Assembly (NCBI GenBank): GCA_951804985.1
Contig: OX638132.1
Coordinates: forward strand, 104,336,026 to 104,400,025
DNA: 64,000 bases
Direction: 5' to 3'
From: Dryomyza anilis
Lineage: Eukaryota; Arthropoda; Insecta; Diptera; Dryomyzidae
In this document: piece after piece, positions 44,301 through 56,070 of the stretch
Layout: the number at the start of each line of letters is the position of its first letter
Position numbering within the stretch: position 1 is the first letter of the stretch
Made by a program: the position numbers and the translations under genes
Notes under the pieces: model-generated
The model's database searches: none
What the model was told of the DNA's origin: nothing
Seen by the model: the letters and a program-made list of their open reading frames with translations, nothing else

Positions 44301-46379
44301 CAGCTACAAATCGCATAGATTAAAGGACGCATCATATCTGTGAGTAGTGATGCGCGATTTTCAATTCTCGTTATCGATATCAAAAACTAGAGAAAAACAC
44401 TATTCGTTCTCGTATTTAGTCTCATCTACCGGAGGCAAAGTCGTCTTGTAATTCGCTTTGAGACGAGTCGTCGTATTTTATTTTCTCGTCCGCATCACTA
44501 TTTGCGATTTTGAGTTAGGTTTAACCTTACATAGACTAACTTGGTACATAGCGAAACCACGAATTCCTCATTTTTCATAGAAAAATTAAAGGCAGTTCTT
44601 CGTGGTTTTTGTACAGTCCGAATGTTAGTTTGTGGCGAATTTTCGTATTTTGTCTAGTTTTTTTTATGATATATTTTGTATGGAGTAAAAAAAAGTTACA
44701 AGTCAGCTTGAATTACGATTTTTATGCGGTCCATTTCTTTAATAAGACCTAAAATATTTGGTAGAAACGCACCAAACTATGGAAACGAAAACGAAAACTG
44801 CTATTTAGACTTATTTTGGTAGGCTTGTTAGCATATATAACCTCGAATATGACATACTTTCGAAAGTACGTTCTACTTGTTGTGGTAATGGCGCAAAATA
44901 AAAGGTTTATATTTTCCTTTTTCTATCGAAACTTTGCTCCATATCCAAAACATGTGGTGTATAGCGTAATATGTTAAAATATGGGATTTGGAAAAACAAA
45001 ATTATAAAGAGGATATGTAAATCATATAATTCACTCATAAGTGGCGTATGTAGCAAACTAATTGTTAGGCGATGGTGTCCAAATGCAAGATGCAAGAGCA
45101 AGAAGCAAGAGCAAGAAGCAAGAGCAAGAAGCAAGAGCAAGAATAAATTAGCATGTGTTGTTCTTGCATTTGCTCATCATGAGTGCTCAATTTCTGCACC
45201 AGTTATATACGTGGATTCCTATTAGTCAGTGCCCAGTGATTACTACTATCGAATTTGGAGTACGCTTATATTAATTTCAAAGATACTTAAACAGGTATTG
45301 GAAGATAGCACTAATCAGAGCACTGCCCTACATTAATTATGATGTAGTGTTATTTATAACCATTCTTTGATATATATATGGCGCAGTTTTTGAAAATGGC
45401 GAGTATTTTGTCAAATTGGCGCTTGTTTTTAAAATATGCACTCAAAATAAAAAGTCTGTAACAATAGCAAAAAAATAGCAAAAATTTTTGCTGAAAAGAG
45501 GAAAGTGCCGGATTTCGCTGAAACAATAAATGACAGTTTACTGTTTAAGCAATCTTGTTGCTTTTATCGTCTCGATTTGAAACTTTACAAAAAATGATAA
45601 ATTTTTGAATAAAACTGTTATTTTTCAGTGTACACTGTAGTACACTGTAGTACAGTATTTGTTGAGAAGAGCGTGATTCTTAAATGCGGCAGCCATTTTT
45701 TAAATACACACAGAAACATGTTGTTGATGTCGCTCTGCTTATAAGAGTTAGTGGCTTTGTGACTGTGTGTGGGTGTGCGTATGTCCTGTATTTGTATAAT
45801 TAATAGATATGTTCTCGCCTCACTGCCAACTGTCTGTCTACATGCAGATATCTGTGCAACGCCATCTCATTCACATGACTTGCTGCCGGCTCGTTTGTTT
45901 TTACCCCCCATTTTCGTGCATTTAACGCGACTGAAAGTGACTTGAATTGGCGCCATCGTCATCCTTGTTTGTCGTTTATTACCTAGACAGACCAGACGTC
46001 CTTCGGTGTGTGTCTGTGCTGCGGTTGTTTGTATCTATGCCGGATGGTTAAAGTATTTACATGGTAAACTAATTCAGCAGTCAGAATTTGAACAAATAAT
46101 AAATATTTGACACTGACCTGAATGACACTCAACGGAAGCAAATATATTTAATGTGTCTTTGATGATGCAAAATATGAATGTAGATGAATGGATAAAAAAC
46201 TATTATACAAAATTGCAAGAGTAGAAAAAATTAATTTAAAAATTTAAGTTAATGAAAAAGGATGCGAACGCACAGGAGAATCAGAAAACTAAAACAGACT
46301 TATTTTCTGTAAATTTGTGTACAATGTTTTTTGTATGTTTTAATATTTATTTCTGGTATTTTGTACCCTGGCGCAACGG
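44301..46379. other. Intergenic DNA with a small GAGCAAGAAGCAA tandem
   Basis: A 12-13-bp unit, GCAAGAGCAAGAA, repeats about four times at 45085-45142. TACACTGTAG repeats at 45632-45655. A more balanced stretch is at 45.7-46.05 kb. No gene was recognised. Confidence 0.5.
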
Positions 46380-47165
46380 GGTTTTCTGTGTTATTTTTGT
46401 GTTTTTTATTTTTGCTTTTATTTTTGTGTTTTTCTTTTTCCCTTTGTTATTTTGTTGTTTATTTTATTTAGGTGTTATTTTTTTAAATTGCGTTTTTGCT
46501 TTTGTGTTTATGATTTTTCTTTTGTTTTTTGTTTTTTGTTTTTGCTATTTTTTGAGTTTGTGCTTTTGTTTTGTATTTCACTATTTTGCGTTTTAATTTT
46601 TGTGTTTTTACGTTTTTCATTTACTTTTTTATTGTTTTTAGTTTTTGTTTGTTTTTATTTTTATTTTTACTATTGATTTTTTTTTGCATTTGATTTTGTT
46701 TCTGTTTTTCTATGTTGCATTTTTGTGTTTTTGCGATTTTGTTGTATTTTTGATTTTTTTGTGTTTGTGTTTATGTTTTTCTGTTCTTGATTTTGTTTTT
46801 TCGTTTTCGTTTTTGATTTTGTACTTTTGCTTTTGTTTTTAGTTTTTGTTTTGTTTGGTTTTATTTTTACTATTAATTTATTTGCGTTTGATTTTGTGTC
46901 AGTCTTTCTCTTTTGCATTTTTGTGTTTTTGCGATTTGGTTGTGTTTTTTGTTTGTTTTTTCTTTTTTTGTGTTTTTGTTTATCATTACGTTTTCTGTTC
47001 TTGGTTTTTTTTTGCATTTTTGTTTTAGGGTTTTGGATTTTTATTGTTTCTTTTTTTTTTTGTCATTTTGATCTTTTTGCATTCGCTGTGTTTTTGTTTT
47101 GGTTTTTGTGTTTTTTTCGATGTTTTTGGTTTTGCTGTTCCTTTTTTGTTTTTGTTTTTGTCAAT
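46380..47165 (+). repeat. T-rich low-complexity tract, ~780 bp
   Basis: Nearly all T, broken by G and short TATT/CATT words, with recurring phrases such as TTGCATTTTTGTGTTTTTGC and GTTTTATTTTTACTATT(G/A)ATTT (46.66 and 46.86 kb). The long Phe/Cys/Val frames on plus and Lys/Asn frames on minus are artefacts of this composition. Confidence 0.85.
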
Positions 47166-48555
47166 CAATCAAATCAATGAGTTTCATTTAACCTTTGTTG
47201 TTTTATTTTTGCTCTAATAGTGATTTCAATCAAGATATGGAAACACAAAGTCGGACTCATGAGGTATACAGAATATATACTTCACATGTCTGCCTCCTTC
47301 TGTCTATTACAAACCCTTTCACTTATAGTGTAGTACATTACATATTAAAAGACAGGTTTAACGGTAAAAAGGTGTCTAAAAAAAGAGGAATAACGATGAC
47401 ACTAGAAGAGGTTATTATCTTCGCGGGGTTATTATCTTTGGGTCTGATGTTAATTGCTTCTGAGAGTGAGGTCAAACTAAACAAAATAAAAATAAATCTC
47501 TCCAAAATGTTACCAATATCGCTGTTGGACCTACCTCAAAGGCTTTGTCCGCAATGTAATTACGTAATTAAATCTACGTTGGGTCCTTGTGGGCCGAAAT
47601 TAAACTGCGCAGGTACAATGAACACAAAACGAATTATTAAATTAATAAATCAAAACAATTTTGGTGACCTTTTCGCGTAACGCCTCGCGATATTTCAGCT
47701 GATTGACGTTGCGAGTGCGCCTCACATGGGCAACAGTTCTGGACGGGATGAATAATGGCCAAAGGCTTTTAATTTCGTTGTTGCTCTGGCATTTTTTGTT
47801 GCATTGCTATTGAGTTGTGTGCGCGTTGAGTGCGCGCCACTCGCGGCTAATCTAAAAATTAAAAGAGATCGTAAAAAAACGCCAAAATTGTGCGCTTCAA
47901 AATGGCCACGAGTGTCCTTCGCGGCGCCGCATGCGATTAAAAAAATAGAAAACAAGGGTTAAAAACGAATTATGTCCAAACAATGGTCGGCGCGTGTGTC
48001 GCGTCCGGCTGTGTGTTAGCTGCACGGCGGGCAATCAAATTTATTATCCTTTCGGCGTTCATTGCATCATTCGCTTGTTCAGTCGTTCATTGTTCTGAAT
48101 TAAAAAAAAAAATACAATAAAAATAAAAAACAAAAACAGAACAATACGGCGCTGTCAAAAAGGACATTTCCCGACTACATTGTAGTAGCCGGCGCTGTTG
48201 TTTTTTGTAAATACTGCCATTTTTATTTTCACAAAGATTGAACATATATTTAGTACCTACTACTACACCTTCGTCAAATTCATCGACCGACCCACAACAC
48301 TTTTGTGTGCGTTTGTCAACACTGTTCGGTGAGTCCTTCCCACACGACATGGTCGACAGACTGTTTCCTTTGTTCTTGTGGTTGGGTTTTCTATATTAAT
48401 TAATTTATTGCATTCTATTTTTGCAGCGCGTGGAATTTCATTAAATTTGAATAAATTGCAAAAATCGCAGGAAGCCAGCCTATGAAACGTTAATGATTCA
48501 GCGTGTCCAAATACAAGTAATATTTATGAGTACAATTTATAATTTATTTGCTTTA
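47166..48555. other. Intergenic DNA, no recognised gene
   Basis: A fragment of repeat E is at 47.26-47.34 kb (CAGAATATATACTTCACATG, CTGCCTCCTTCTGTC). A 161-codon frame at 47195-47680 begins inside that fragment and has no known domain. GC-richer sequence at 47.7-48.07 kb contains GCGCGC-type words but no exon I can define. Confidence 0.45.
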
Positions 48556-48559
48556 ATTG

Positions 48560-48870
48560 AAGTCCATCAGTGCCCCATAAAATATGTAAAGTTTGAACCC
48601 TCTACGACGCATTTTAAAGAAGTTATGGGCATTTTCAGTTGGACCTGTGATTTCTCCGGTTTCCTCGGACCTATTTTATTAATATAAGGTCGAAATTGAG
48701 GCCCCCACAAAATATGAAGATTGACCCCTCTATGACGCATATTAAAGAAGTTATGGGCATTTTGAGTTGGAACTGTGATTTCTCCGGTTTCCTCGAACCT
48801 ATTTTATTAATATAAGGTCGAAATTGAAGTCCAGCAGTGCCCCCACAAAATATGAAGATTGACCCCTCTA
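48560..48870 (+). repeat. Tandem repeat, ~135-bp unit, 2.3 copies
   Basis: Each unit has CCCCACAAAATATGAAGATT, GACCCCTCTATGACGCAT, TTAAAGAAGTTATGGGCATT, GTGATTTCTCCGGTTTCCTC, CTATTTTATTAATATAAGGT and CGAAATTGAAGTCC. Unit 2 lacks the CAGCAGTG phrase; unit 3 stops after CTCTATGAC. The frames on both strands here derive from the repeat. Confidence 0.88.
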
Positions 48871-49079
48871 TGACAAGATTCTTCAGGGCAATCGTGGCTT
48901 CTCGAAAGAGATCTAGGAATTTTATTTTAAATTCTATGGTCTTTAAATTGTCTAAAAACAAGAAGTGTATTGAAAATTCGAATTTCTTGTACAATGTAGT
49001 ATTTTGGAATTTAATGCTTTGCGCTTTATTTGTCCCCTTGCGACGGAGTTGCCCCCTCCAAGAAGTGGCTCCCATGCCA

Positions 49080-49800
49080 GCTGAGTGATTTGGCAACTTT
49101 TTAGAGCGCTTATCATTGCGCACACATTTATTAAATAAACTTTATCGCTTAATTGAATCTACGCGCAGAAGGAATAAATTCCGCTGCCATCGCACTTGTA
49201 TCCCCTCCACCCCCACGTCACATCCGACTACCGACGGATGCGATACGACAATTGCAAGGAGCGCGTTTGGCAAAAGTCAAGGACTTTTGGCGCGAAAACA
49301 CGTTGAAGTCTTGGCGGAGGTAGCTCTCTGTGTGTGTATTCGTGTTCGTGTGTCGTATCAACGTGTGTCACGTTAAAATGTCTCATTTTGTGTTTGTGAC
49401 TAATACGCGCTGCTGCATATCCTGTGAATCCTTGCAGCGACGGAGGCGGCGGCGTTAATTTTATCAGCTGAAATGATGAAGTTGTGTGTGAAGTAATGGC
49501 TGGCGCGTGACTGACGCTGCTTAGCAAAAGTAGAGCGCAATGATAACGCTCCAAGTGGAAAGTGGAACGCGCCAAAGTGCACGAGCGCACGTACGATATC
49601 GACCGGCCGACCGACAGGACGAAAATGTTGCAAGTGCGGTGCAGCAATTAAATAAATCGAATGCGCAGTGAAAGTTCTTGCAAATTGCAACACTTTGCTG
49701 GGCAAGGAGCAGGCGCTAATGGCCGCCATTTCATAAAAAAGCTATTTATTATGTAGCCGACCGAACGACCTACCGCAGGACTCTGCTGCTTTATCTGGCT
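49080..49800. other. GC-richer stretch, possible promoter or leader region
   Basis: Both strands are open over 109-139 codons at 49228-49729, but the products match no family I know. Words such as GCGCAGTGAAAGTTC and GGAGGCGGCGGCG suggest a leader or regulatory region of a gene lying outside the window. No splice structure could be established. Confidence 0.35.
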
Positions 49801-50019
49801 GCCAATGTTGCAATTTATTTATTGCTGACATAAACAATCAGCAAATGCTGTTGTTTTTCTTGCTTTCAATGTTTTTATCAGAGTTTTATTTGCTTTTATT
49901 GCGCTGTTTTTTATATTTTTTTATTTTCGTCGCCCACTAGAGCGCGCAATAGTTGCAAAAGGGGCAGCAAGAAATTGCTCCCAATGAAATAAAATATAAC
50001 CCAATGAAATAATTGGAAT

Positions 50020-50546
50020 TAAGTGCATCTAATTCCGACACCCCAAAGAATAAGAGAAATCAAATTTGATAACTATTTTTGTAAAATGGAGAAGATTGAT
50101 TGTCCAATTCTTTATTTAAACGCAATGATTTTGAACATTTATTTGTTATATTTATCAAAACACAAATGAATTATTGACAATGCTCAAAATTAATTAACTT
50201 AGTTAAATTCGATGTGAAAAGATCATTGAATGTAATTCCGTTTTTTAATGTACATAATTCCGATACTACCATCAGCGACATTAAATACCGACACTTATGT
50301 CGGGATTGCATGCATGTTAATTTTAAATGCACCTAATTTCCGACACTTTATAATTTTTGAAATATGATACACAATTGTGGATTATTTTATTTGCTAATAC
50401 CAATACCTTGTCGGAATTACATACATGTTAAATTTCCATGCACCTAATTTTCGACACTTTGTATTTTTTTGATGTATGATACAAATTTTGTAGATTATAT
50501 CAGTTGGAGATTATTTTGTAGTGCCACATGACAAAGATGAAATATA
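50020..50546 (+). repeat. Tandem repeat with CACCTAATTTCCGACACTTT units
   Basis: At least three diverged units (about 50.03, 50.31 and 50.43 kb) contain GGAATTACATACATGTTAAA, a CACCTAATTTCCGACACTT motif, and GATACAAATT with GATTATTT. A further unit lies after the transposon at 51.84-51.99 kb (GGAATTACCAACATGTAAAA, CACCTAATGCCGACACC). The DD41D element inserted into this array. Confidence 0.75.
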
Positions 50547-51840
50547 AAGGGTTTTTCAAATGGGACGCTACAAAAGTAGAGCGACAGGGACAGCAGACGA
50601 CGCCATATTTCTTGCCGCTCTTTTGACATTTCTCTTCAGTGAGGTTTGCCATTTCATGATGGAAAGATATACGAGCCAACATCGAGTCGAAATTTTTAAA
50701 ATTTACAACCGAAATTCGGAGTCAGAGGCCTCAACGTTAAGAGCGCAACGTCCACTTTATGGTCGTCATAATCGACCTAGCAGATCAACAATTGAGCGTC
50801 TAGTGGAAAAATTTGAATCCACAGGCACAGTACAAAATGTTCCCATGCCAGTGAGACAAAGAAGTGCCCGTAGTTTCGAGAATATTGCTGCCGCTGAGGC
50901 AGCAATAGAAAGTCCAAATGTGTCTCTCACACGTCGTTCTCAAGCGTTGGGCATCTCTGTGACGTCCTTGTGGCGAATTTTGCAAAAAGATCTTGGCCTA
51001 CATCCTTACTAAATCAAATTGACACAAGAACTGAAGCCGCTTGACCACCAGAAGCGTCGTATGTTCGTGAATTGGGCTGAGCAACAACTTGAAAATGATT
51101 CGGATTTTCATCGAAAAATCATCTTCAGCGATGAGGCTCATTTCTGGCTGAATGGCTTCGTCAATAAACAAAATATGCGTTATTGGTCACACAGCAATCC
51201 ACACGTACTCCATGAGTCATCATTGCATCCCGAAAAAATTACGGTTTGGTGCGGTTTATGGGCCGGCGGCGTCATTGGGCCGTACTTCTTCCGTGATGAT
51301 CAAGACCGGCACTTTACTGTAAATGGGAATCGCTACCGTTCAATGATAACCGAATATTTTTGGCCCCAATTGGATGATATGGACTTGGAGGACATGTGGT
51401 TCCAACAGGACGGCGCCACAAGCTACACAGCGAATGCCACAATCAATTTATTGGAAACCAAGTTTGGAGAACGTGTTATCTCACGAAATGGTCCAGTCGA
51501 TTGGCCGCCTCGGTCGTGCGTTTTGACGCCGTTAGAATATTTTCTGTGGGGGCTAAGTTAAGTCTATGGTCTATGCCAACAAGCCAGCGACGATTGATGA
51601 ACTTCGTACGAATATCGAACGTGAAATTGCAGCAGTATCGGCCGATTTATGCTTGAAAACCGTCGAAAATTGGGTTCAGCGTCTGGACTTCTGCAAGCGT
51701 GCCCGTGGTGGCCATGCAAAAGAAATCGAGTTCAATACATAATGGCATCGAACGTACTTTTACAGGATTAAAGAATTTCATTGATATCCAAACCCGTTTT
51801 TTGTTTTAAACTTTTGTAGCGCTCTTATTGAAAAACCCTT
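50547..51840 (+). mobile_element. DD41D-type Tc1/mariner transposon, full length, 1294 bp
   Basis: The ends are AAGGGTTTTTCAAATGGGAC GCTACAAAAG and CTTTTGTAGCGCTCTTATTG AAAAACCCTT, an imperfect inverted repeat of about 30 bp. TA at 50545-50546 and 51841-51842 is the target duplication. The inside carries one transposase gene, now broken. The distance from the second catalytic Asp to the third acidic position is 41 residues, which places it with the DD41D group (rosa-like) of insect Tc1/mariner elements rather than DD34D mariner or DD34E Tc1. The class is based on that spacing and the TA duplication. Confidence 0.9.
50656..51742 (+). pseudogene. Broken transposase gene of the DD41D element
   Basis: Start MMERYTSQHRVEIFKIY; the N-terminal 115 residues form the DNA-binding part (RPSRSTIERLVEKF, SVTSLWRILQKDLGL). 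A TAA at 51010-51012 stops the frame; the copy at 63.5 kb has AAA (Lys) there. The second part holds IIFSDEAHFWLNG (first Asp), WFQQDGATSYTANATI (second Asp) and SCVLTPLEYFLWG. In relatives the last motif reads SCDLTPLDYFLWG, so here one Asp is Val and the third catalytic position is Glu. A frameshift near 51550-51560 puts the final part (ELRTNIEREIAAV ... GGHAKEIEFNT) in another frame ending at 51742. Not functional as read. Confidence 0.88.
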
Positions 51841-51842
51841 TA

Positions 51843-52670
51843 CTAATGTTGAGACCTATGTCGGAATTACCAACATGTAAAATTTCTTTGCACCTAATGC
51901 CGACACCCCTGTAATTTTTGAAATAAGATTTTGTGATTTTTGTTTTTTTGGGTATTATTTCATTTGAGATTATTTCGTAGGGCCACCGGACAGCGCCGAA
52001 ATATGCAGCAAATAGTATAAATTTTAATAATGTTTAAACAACAGCAGCAACAATAAGAAAACGCGAAAATTTATGACATACTTTGTCACACAACGCAATG
52101 TCCTTAAATTTATGAGTTGTTATTTTTGTTTTTAGTTTCTACTCGAAAAAAAAGAACATACACAAAATTGTGTCATTTGTTACATGAACGAACGAACGAC
52201 GAAATTTGAATTTTATTTTTGGAATTTTATGTTTTTATTAGCAGGCATTAAAAAAAAACTACGCAGAACGCGCCAAAAAGGATACTTAATTGTATTTGGT
52301 AACTCACACTTTAAGATCCTTTTTACTTTGTAGTTATTTTTGTTGTTACTGTTATTATGACGTTATAATTTTTGTCAACATATTTAAACTAGTGAAATTT
52401 ATTTCACTTAAAGTGTCCTTTTTGCTCATTGCTCAACCGTTACAAATTGGCTGGTCGCCTTTTGGAATTTTTGCGTGAAAAAAGTGCTGCCATTTCTCTT
52501 GCATTTTCACCCTTTTTTGCTAAAGCAATTTTAATAAATTTTCTTTTATTTTTTTGGTGAGGCTATTGTTTGGGTTTCGGCGTTGTCTTCTATTTGGTAG
52601 CTTCTCATTTATGGGGAACGTCTTTTAAAAAACCGAATACCAACAAATCGGATAACCGAATTTATATATA
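51843..52670. other. Intergenic DNA after the transposon
   Basis: The first 150 bp continue the CACCTAAT(TT)CCGACAC array. Beyond it no gene or repeat was recognised. Confidence 0.5.
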
Positions 52671-53545
52671 ACTAGCTGGACCCGTGCACGACTCGTGCCA
52701 AGATTTGGTGAATGCAAGGATATGGAGTGATTTTATTAATATAAAGAACATATTTATTATTCATATCTTCCCCGTAGAACGCATTCCCGTAAAATTCTTC
52801 GGGTAGAATTCTTTCTCGTAGAATTCTCCCCCGTAGAGTATTCCCCAGTAGAAGTTTTAGTGTGGCGAGTTTTAGTGTGGGGGTTTTTAGAGTGGTGAGT
52901 TTTAGTGTGGTGAGCTTTAGTGTAGTGAATTTTAGTGTGGTGAGTTTAGTGTTTTGAGTTTTAGTGTGGTGAATTTTAGTGCGGTAAGTTTCGTTGTGGT
53001 GAATTTTAGAGTGGTGAGTTTTAGTGTGGTGTATTTTAGTGTGGTGAGTATGAGTGTGGTGAATTTTAGAGTGGTGAGTTTTAGTTTGGTGAGTTTTAGT
53101 TTGGTGAATTTCGGTGTGGTGAGTTTAAAGAATTTGGGATGGTTGGTATACCCAGGTGTGAAATATCATAAGATCACTACAAAAATCACTATAATATCTG
53201 TTGAAATACACCATCTGGAAAATGTACCTTCTATGGGGGGTGCCACGCCCAGTGGTCTAATACCGCCCACATTCCGCGAGACCGTTTAGAATGGTTATAT
53301 ATAACGCTGACCAGAATTTCATTAAATTTGCTATGCTAATTGCTGACATAATGTGTTTTTAATTTTTGGGTTATATGGGAGGTGCCACGCCCAGTCCACC
53401 AATCTCACCGAGATATAGCCTATACTCTGCCCAGACCCAACATACATGTTGTGTCAAAATTTTATTCAATTCGGTTCAGCCGTTTTGACGCCTATTCGGA
53501 ACATACAGACATACATACTTACATTCGCAAATATATAGTAGATTT
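52671..53545 (+). repeat. Interspersed element of unknown class with an internal minisatellite
   Basis: It begins ACTAGCTGGACCCGTGCACG ACTCGTGCC and ends GGTTCAGCCGTTTTGACGCC, GGAACATACAGACATACATA and AATATATAGTAGAT. Elements with ACTAGCTG...CCCG starts and TATATAGAT-type ends are widespread in insects, but I do not assign a class. GGTGCCACGCCCAGT occurs twice (53.24 and 53.38 kb). The middle is filled by the 15-bp minisatellite given separately. No functional protein. Confidence 0.6.
52855..53137 (+). repeat. Minisatellite, GTTTTAGTGTGGTGA unit
   Basis: About 18 units of a 15-bp motif with variants (GAATTTTAGAGTGGT, GAGTTTTAGTTTGGT). The 111-codon frame over it repeats Val-Val-Ser/Asn-Phe and is an artefact of the 15-bp period. 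Confidence 0.9.
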
Positions 53546-54840
53546 AAAAACTATAGTGAAATTTAAATATATGAACGAAACTTGAATCGAATTCAATTTG
53601 TTAAATTTCTCTGCACACATTTTACTTTTAAATCCATACGGTAACATATATGGTACACATTCAAAATTTTCTATAAAATTTGATAGTATTTCAAAAACCA
53701 TTAATTTAAGAATATGAATATTATTGAAAATAACAGTATAAATACTATTTTCTACTTTTCTACTATAATAATAAACCTATCAATATGTGACATATAAAAT
53801 TTATGCACGAATAGAAAAATTTATTGTACAATAACTTATTATATTAACAGTTGGAATATCTAATGGTATGCATACTATTGAAAGATAATAAACCCAATCT
53901 GATCTAATGGTATGCTTACTATTGAAAAGTTGATAAACCCAATCTAACTTGCATTAGAAACATTAAAAATCTAAGGAACACAGTCTGTGGGAATTGCAAG
54001 ACACGAAAAATTTGTTTAGATTTGTGCGAAAGTCCCTGGAGACCTTATTTTTATAATATCGGGTAATCACTATTCGGAGGTTTTTAAATCTCGAAAGTGA
54101 ATCGAAAAATTGTCAGATATATAACGATATATAAGTATTTGATTAGTTTTTACTCAATATACTGAAATAAACCAGTTTTTATTATTTTTATTAGTTTTCG
54201 TATGAAATACTGATTACTTTCACATTTCGAGTAACCGTTTTACTATTTTATCACTACATCCTACGCATCCTGTGTCTCCGCTTTATTTTGGTCCCCAATG
54301 AATTTGCAACAATTCACTGCTACACTTTGTCTGTATTGTCGTCGTTGTCATATCGTGTAACCCTTTTTGCCGCTGGTCTGCATAAGCAATTCAAGGGCAG
54401 GCTATTGTTTTATATTTATTTTCCTATGTGATTCCATTTTTTTTTGTGTTGTTTGCCCTTTATTTTCGGTCTCCAGCGAGGTTAACAAAATAAGTGTACA
54501 TCGTATCCTTGCACTTTGCACTAAATAAAATAAAATGTCCTACGGCGGGATTTTCTCACCAGTTTTGCCATTTTAAAAGGTTCTCATATGCTCTGCACAT
54601 TGAACAGAATTTATTGCTTGGCCGCAATTTGGCCTACAATTGTGCCATTTGTTGTTATTTTTCTTTACTTCAAAGCCATACATTTTTAACATTACTCCAT
54701 TCAGCAGCATGAGTTATATGTTTTATGGGGATCAACGTGGAGTTTTTTGAACTTGGCAAAAATTATGGCAAATTTAAGTTGACAGCATAGTAGTCCCATG
54801 AATTTATTCATTAAATCGTCGTTATTATAATAAATTTACT
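53546..54840. other. AT-rich intergenic DNA, no feature seen
   Basis: A phrase AATCTAATGGTATGC(A/T)TACTATTGAAA occurs twice around 53.86-53.93 kb. Otherwise only chance frames, the longest 72 codons at 54494. Confidence 0.45.
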
Positions 54841-54844
54841 ACAG

Positions 54845-56070
54845 AGCATACTATTAAAATTATAGTGTTTTGCATTTATGATATGTTGAACGTTTTTTTC
54901 AACTTCTTCATCAATTTTTTCATCAAATCTCTATGATTTTTAATACACAATTTTTTTGTGAATTCATTGCATACTATTAATGTTAAAGTATATTAATTAA
55001 AATTATGTAATGTTCAGCATTTACCAACTGCCTCATACATAAATTTGTTCATCAATTATCTGTGAATTCATTATATTATATTTATAGTATTTATCATTTG
55101 TTAATTATAATTATTACATGTTCAGCATACATTAATTCAATGCATACTATTGAATTTATAGTATTTAGCAGTTATTAATCTTAATTATGGCATATTTAAA
55201 ATCACAATTTATTCATAAAACAATTTGTTAAAATCCATAGTTATAGTATGTTGTACTATTAATTGAAATTATGAAATTTTCAACATTCCACAACTTCTTC
55301 ATAAATTAATTTGTTCATCAAATCTTTAAGAATTATTTGTGTACTATTCAAGTTATAGTATTTAACATTTGTTTACCTCAATTATGGCATATTCAACATT
55401 TTATAATTTCTTCATAAAACGATATTTTCATCTTTTTTTTGTAATTATATTACATACTATTGAATTCATAGTATTTTACCTTTATTTATTAAAATGATGA
55501 TCTTTACAATCGTTGCTCAATTTGTGCACACATTAATTTGTACATCTTATACTACGATTAATTATATATTATTGAATTTATAGTATTTAGTAATTCATCA
55601 TTAAAATTGTGATATGTTCAATCTTTGCTCAACTTCTTCACACATCAACTTGTTAATCAATTCTCTATGATTTTCAAATCACATTTTTCGTACAACAATT
55701 TGTTCATCAATTCTTTATGAATTCATTGCATACTATTTGTAGTATTTAGGATTTGTTAATGAAAATTATGTTATGTTTAAAATATATCAATTTGTTTATT
55801 ATTGAATTCACTGCATACTATTGAATTTATAGTATTAAAAATTTCAGAATTTTTTCATAAAATGATTTGTTCATCATTTTTCTCGATTTAATTGTATACT
55901 ATTAAATTCATAGTATATATCATTTGTTAATAAAAATGATGGCATGCTCCACCTATAAAAAGTTCTTCATACAACAATATGTTCATCAATTCTTTTTGAC
56001 TTTATAGTATACTATTGAATTTATAGTATTAAGCATTTTTGAATCAAAATTATGTCATGTTCAACATTTT
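54845..56070 (+). repeat. AT-rich satellite array, ~115-125-bp unit, ~10 copies
   Basis: Each unit contains GCATACTATTGAATTTATAG, TATTTAGCATTTGTTAAT, AAAATTATGGCATGTTCAAC, CAACTTCTTCATACA, AATTTGTTCATCAATTCTTT and ATGAATTCATT. Units start near 54.847, 54.970, 55.07, 55.143, 55.25, 55.33, 55.45, 55.56, 55.73, 55.81, 55.90 and 55.99 kb; several are shortened. No coding capacity. Confidence 0.85.

Noticed and set aside
46252..47180. Long hydrophobic plus-strand and Lys-rich minus-strand frames
   Set aside because: They follow from the T-rich tract and have no start context or family motif.
47195..47680. 161-codon plus-strand frame
   Set aside because: It starts inside a dispersed repeat fragment and shows no recognised domain or splice structure.
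52954..53289. 111-codon frame with VVSF/VVNF repeats
   Set aside because: The 15-bp minisatellite keeps the frame open; the tail is the interspersed element.
54845..56070. CRISPR-like array of repeats and spacers
   Set aside because: Units are contiguous and diverged with no constant short repeat; the genome is eukaryotic.
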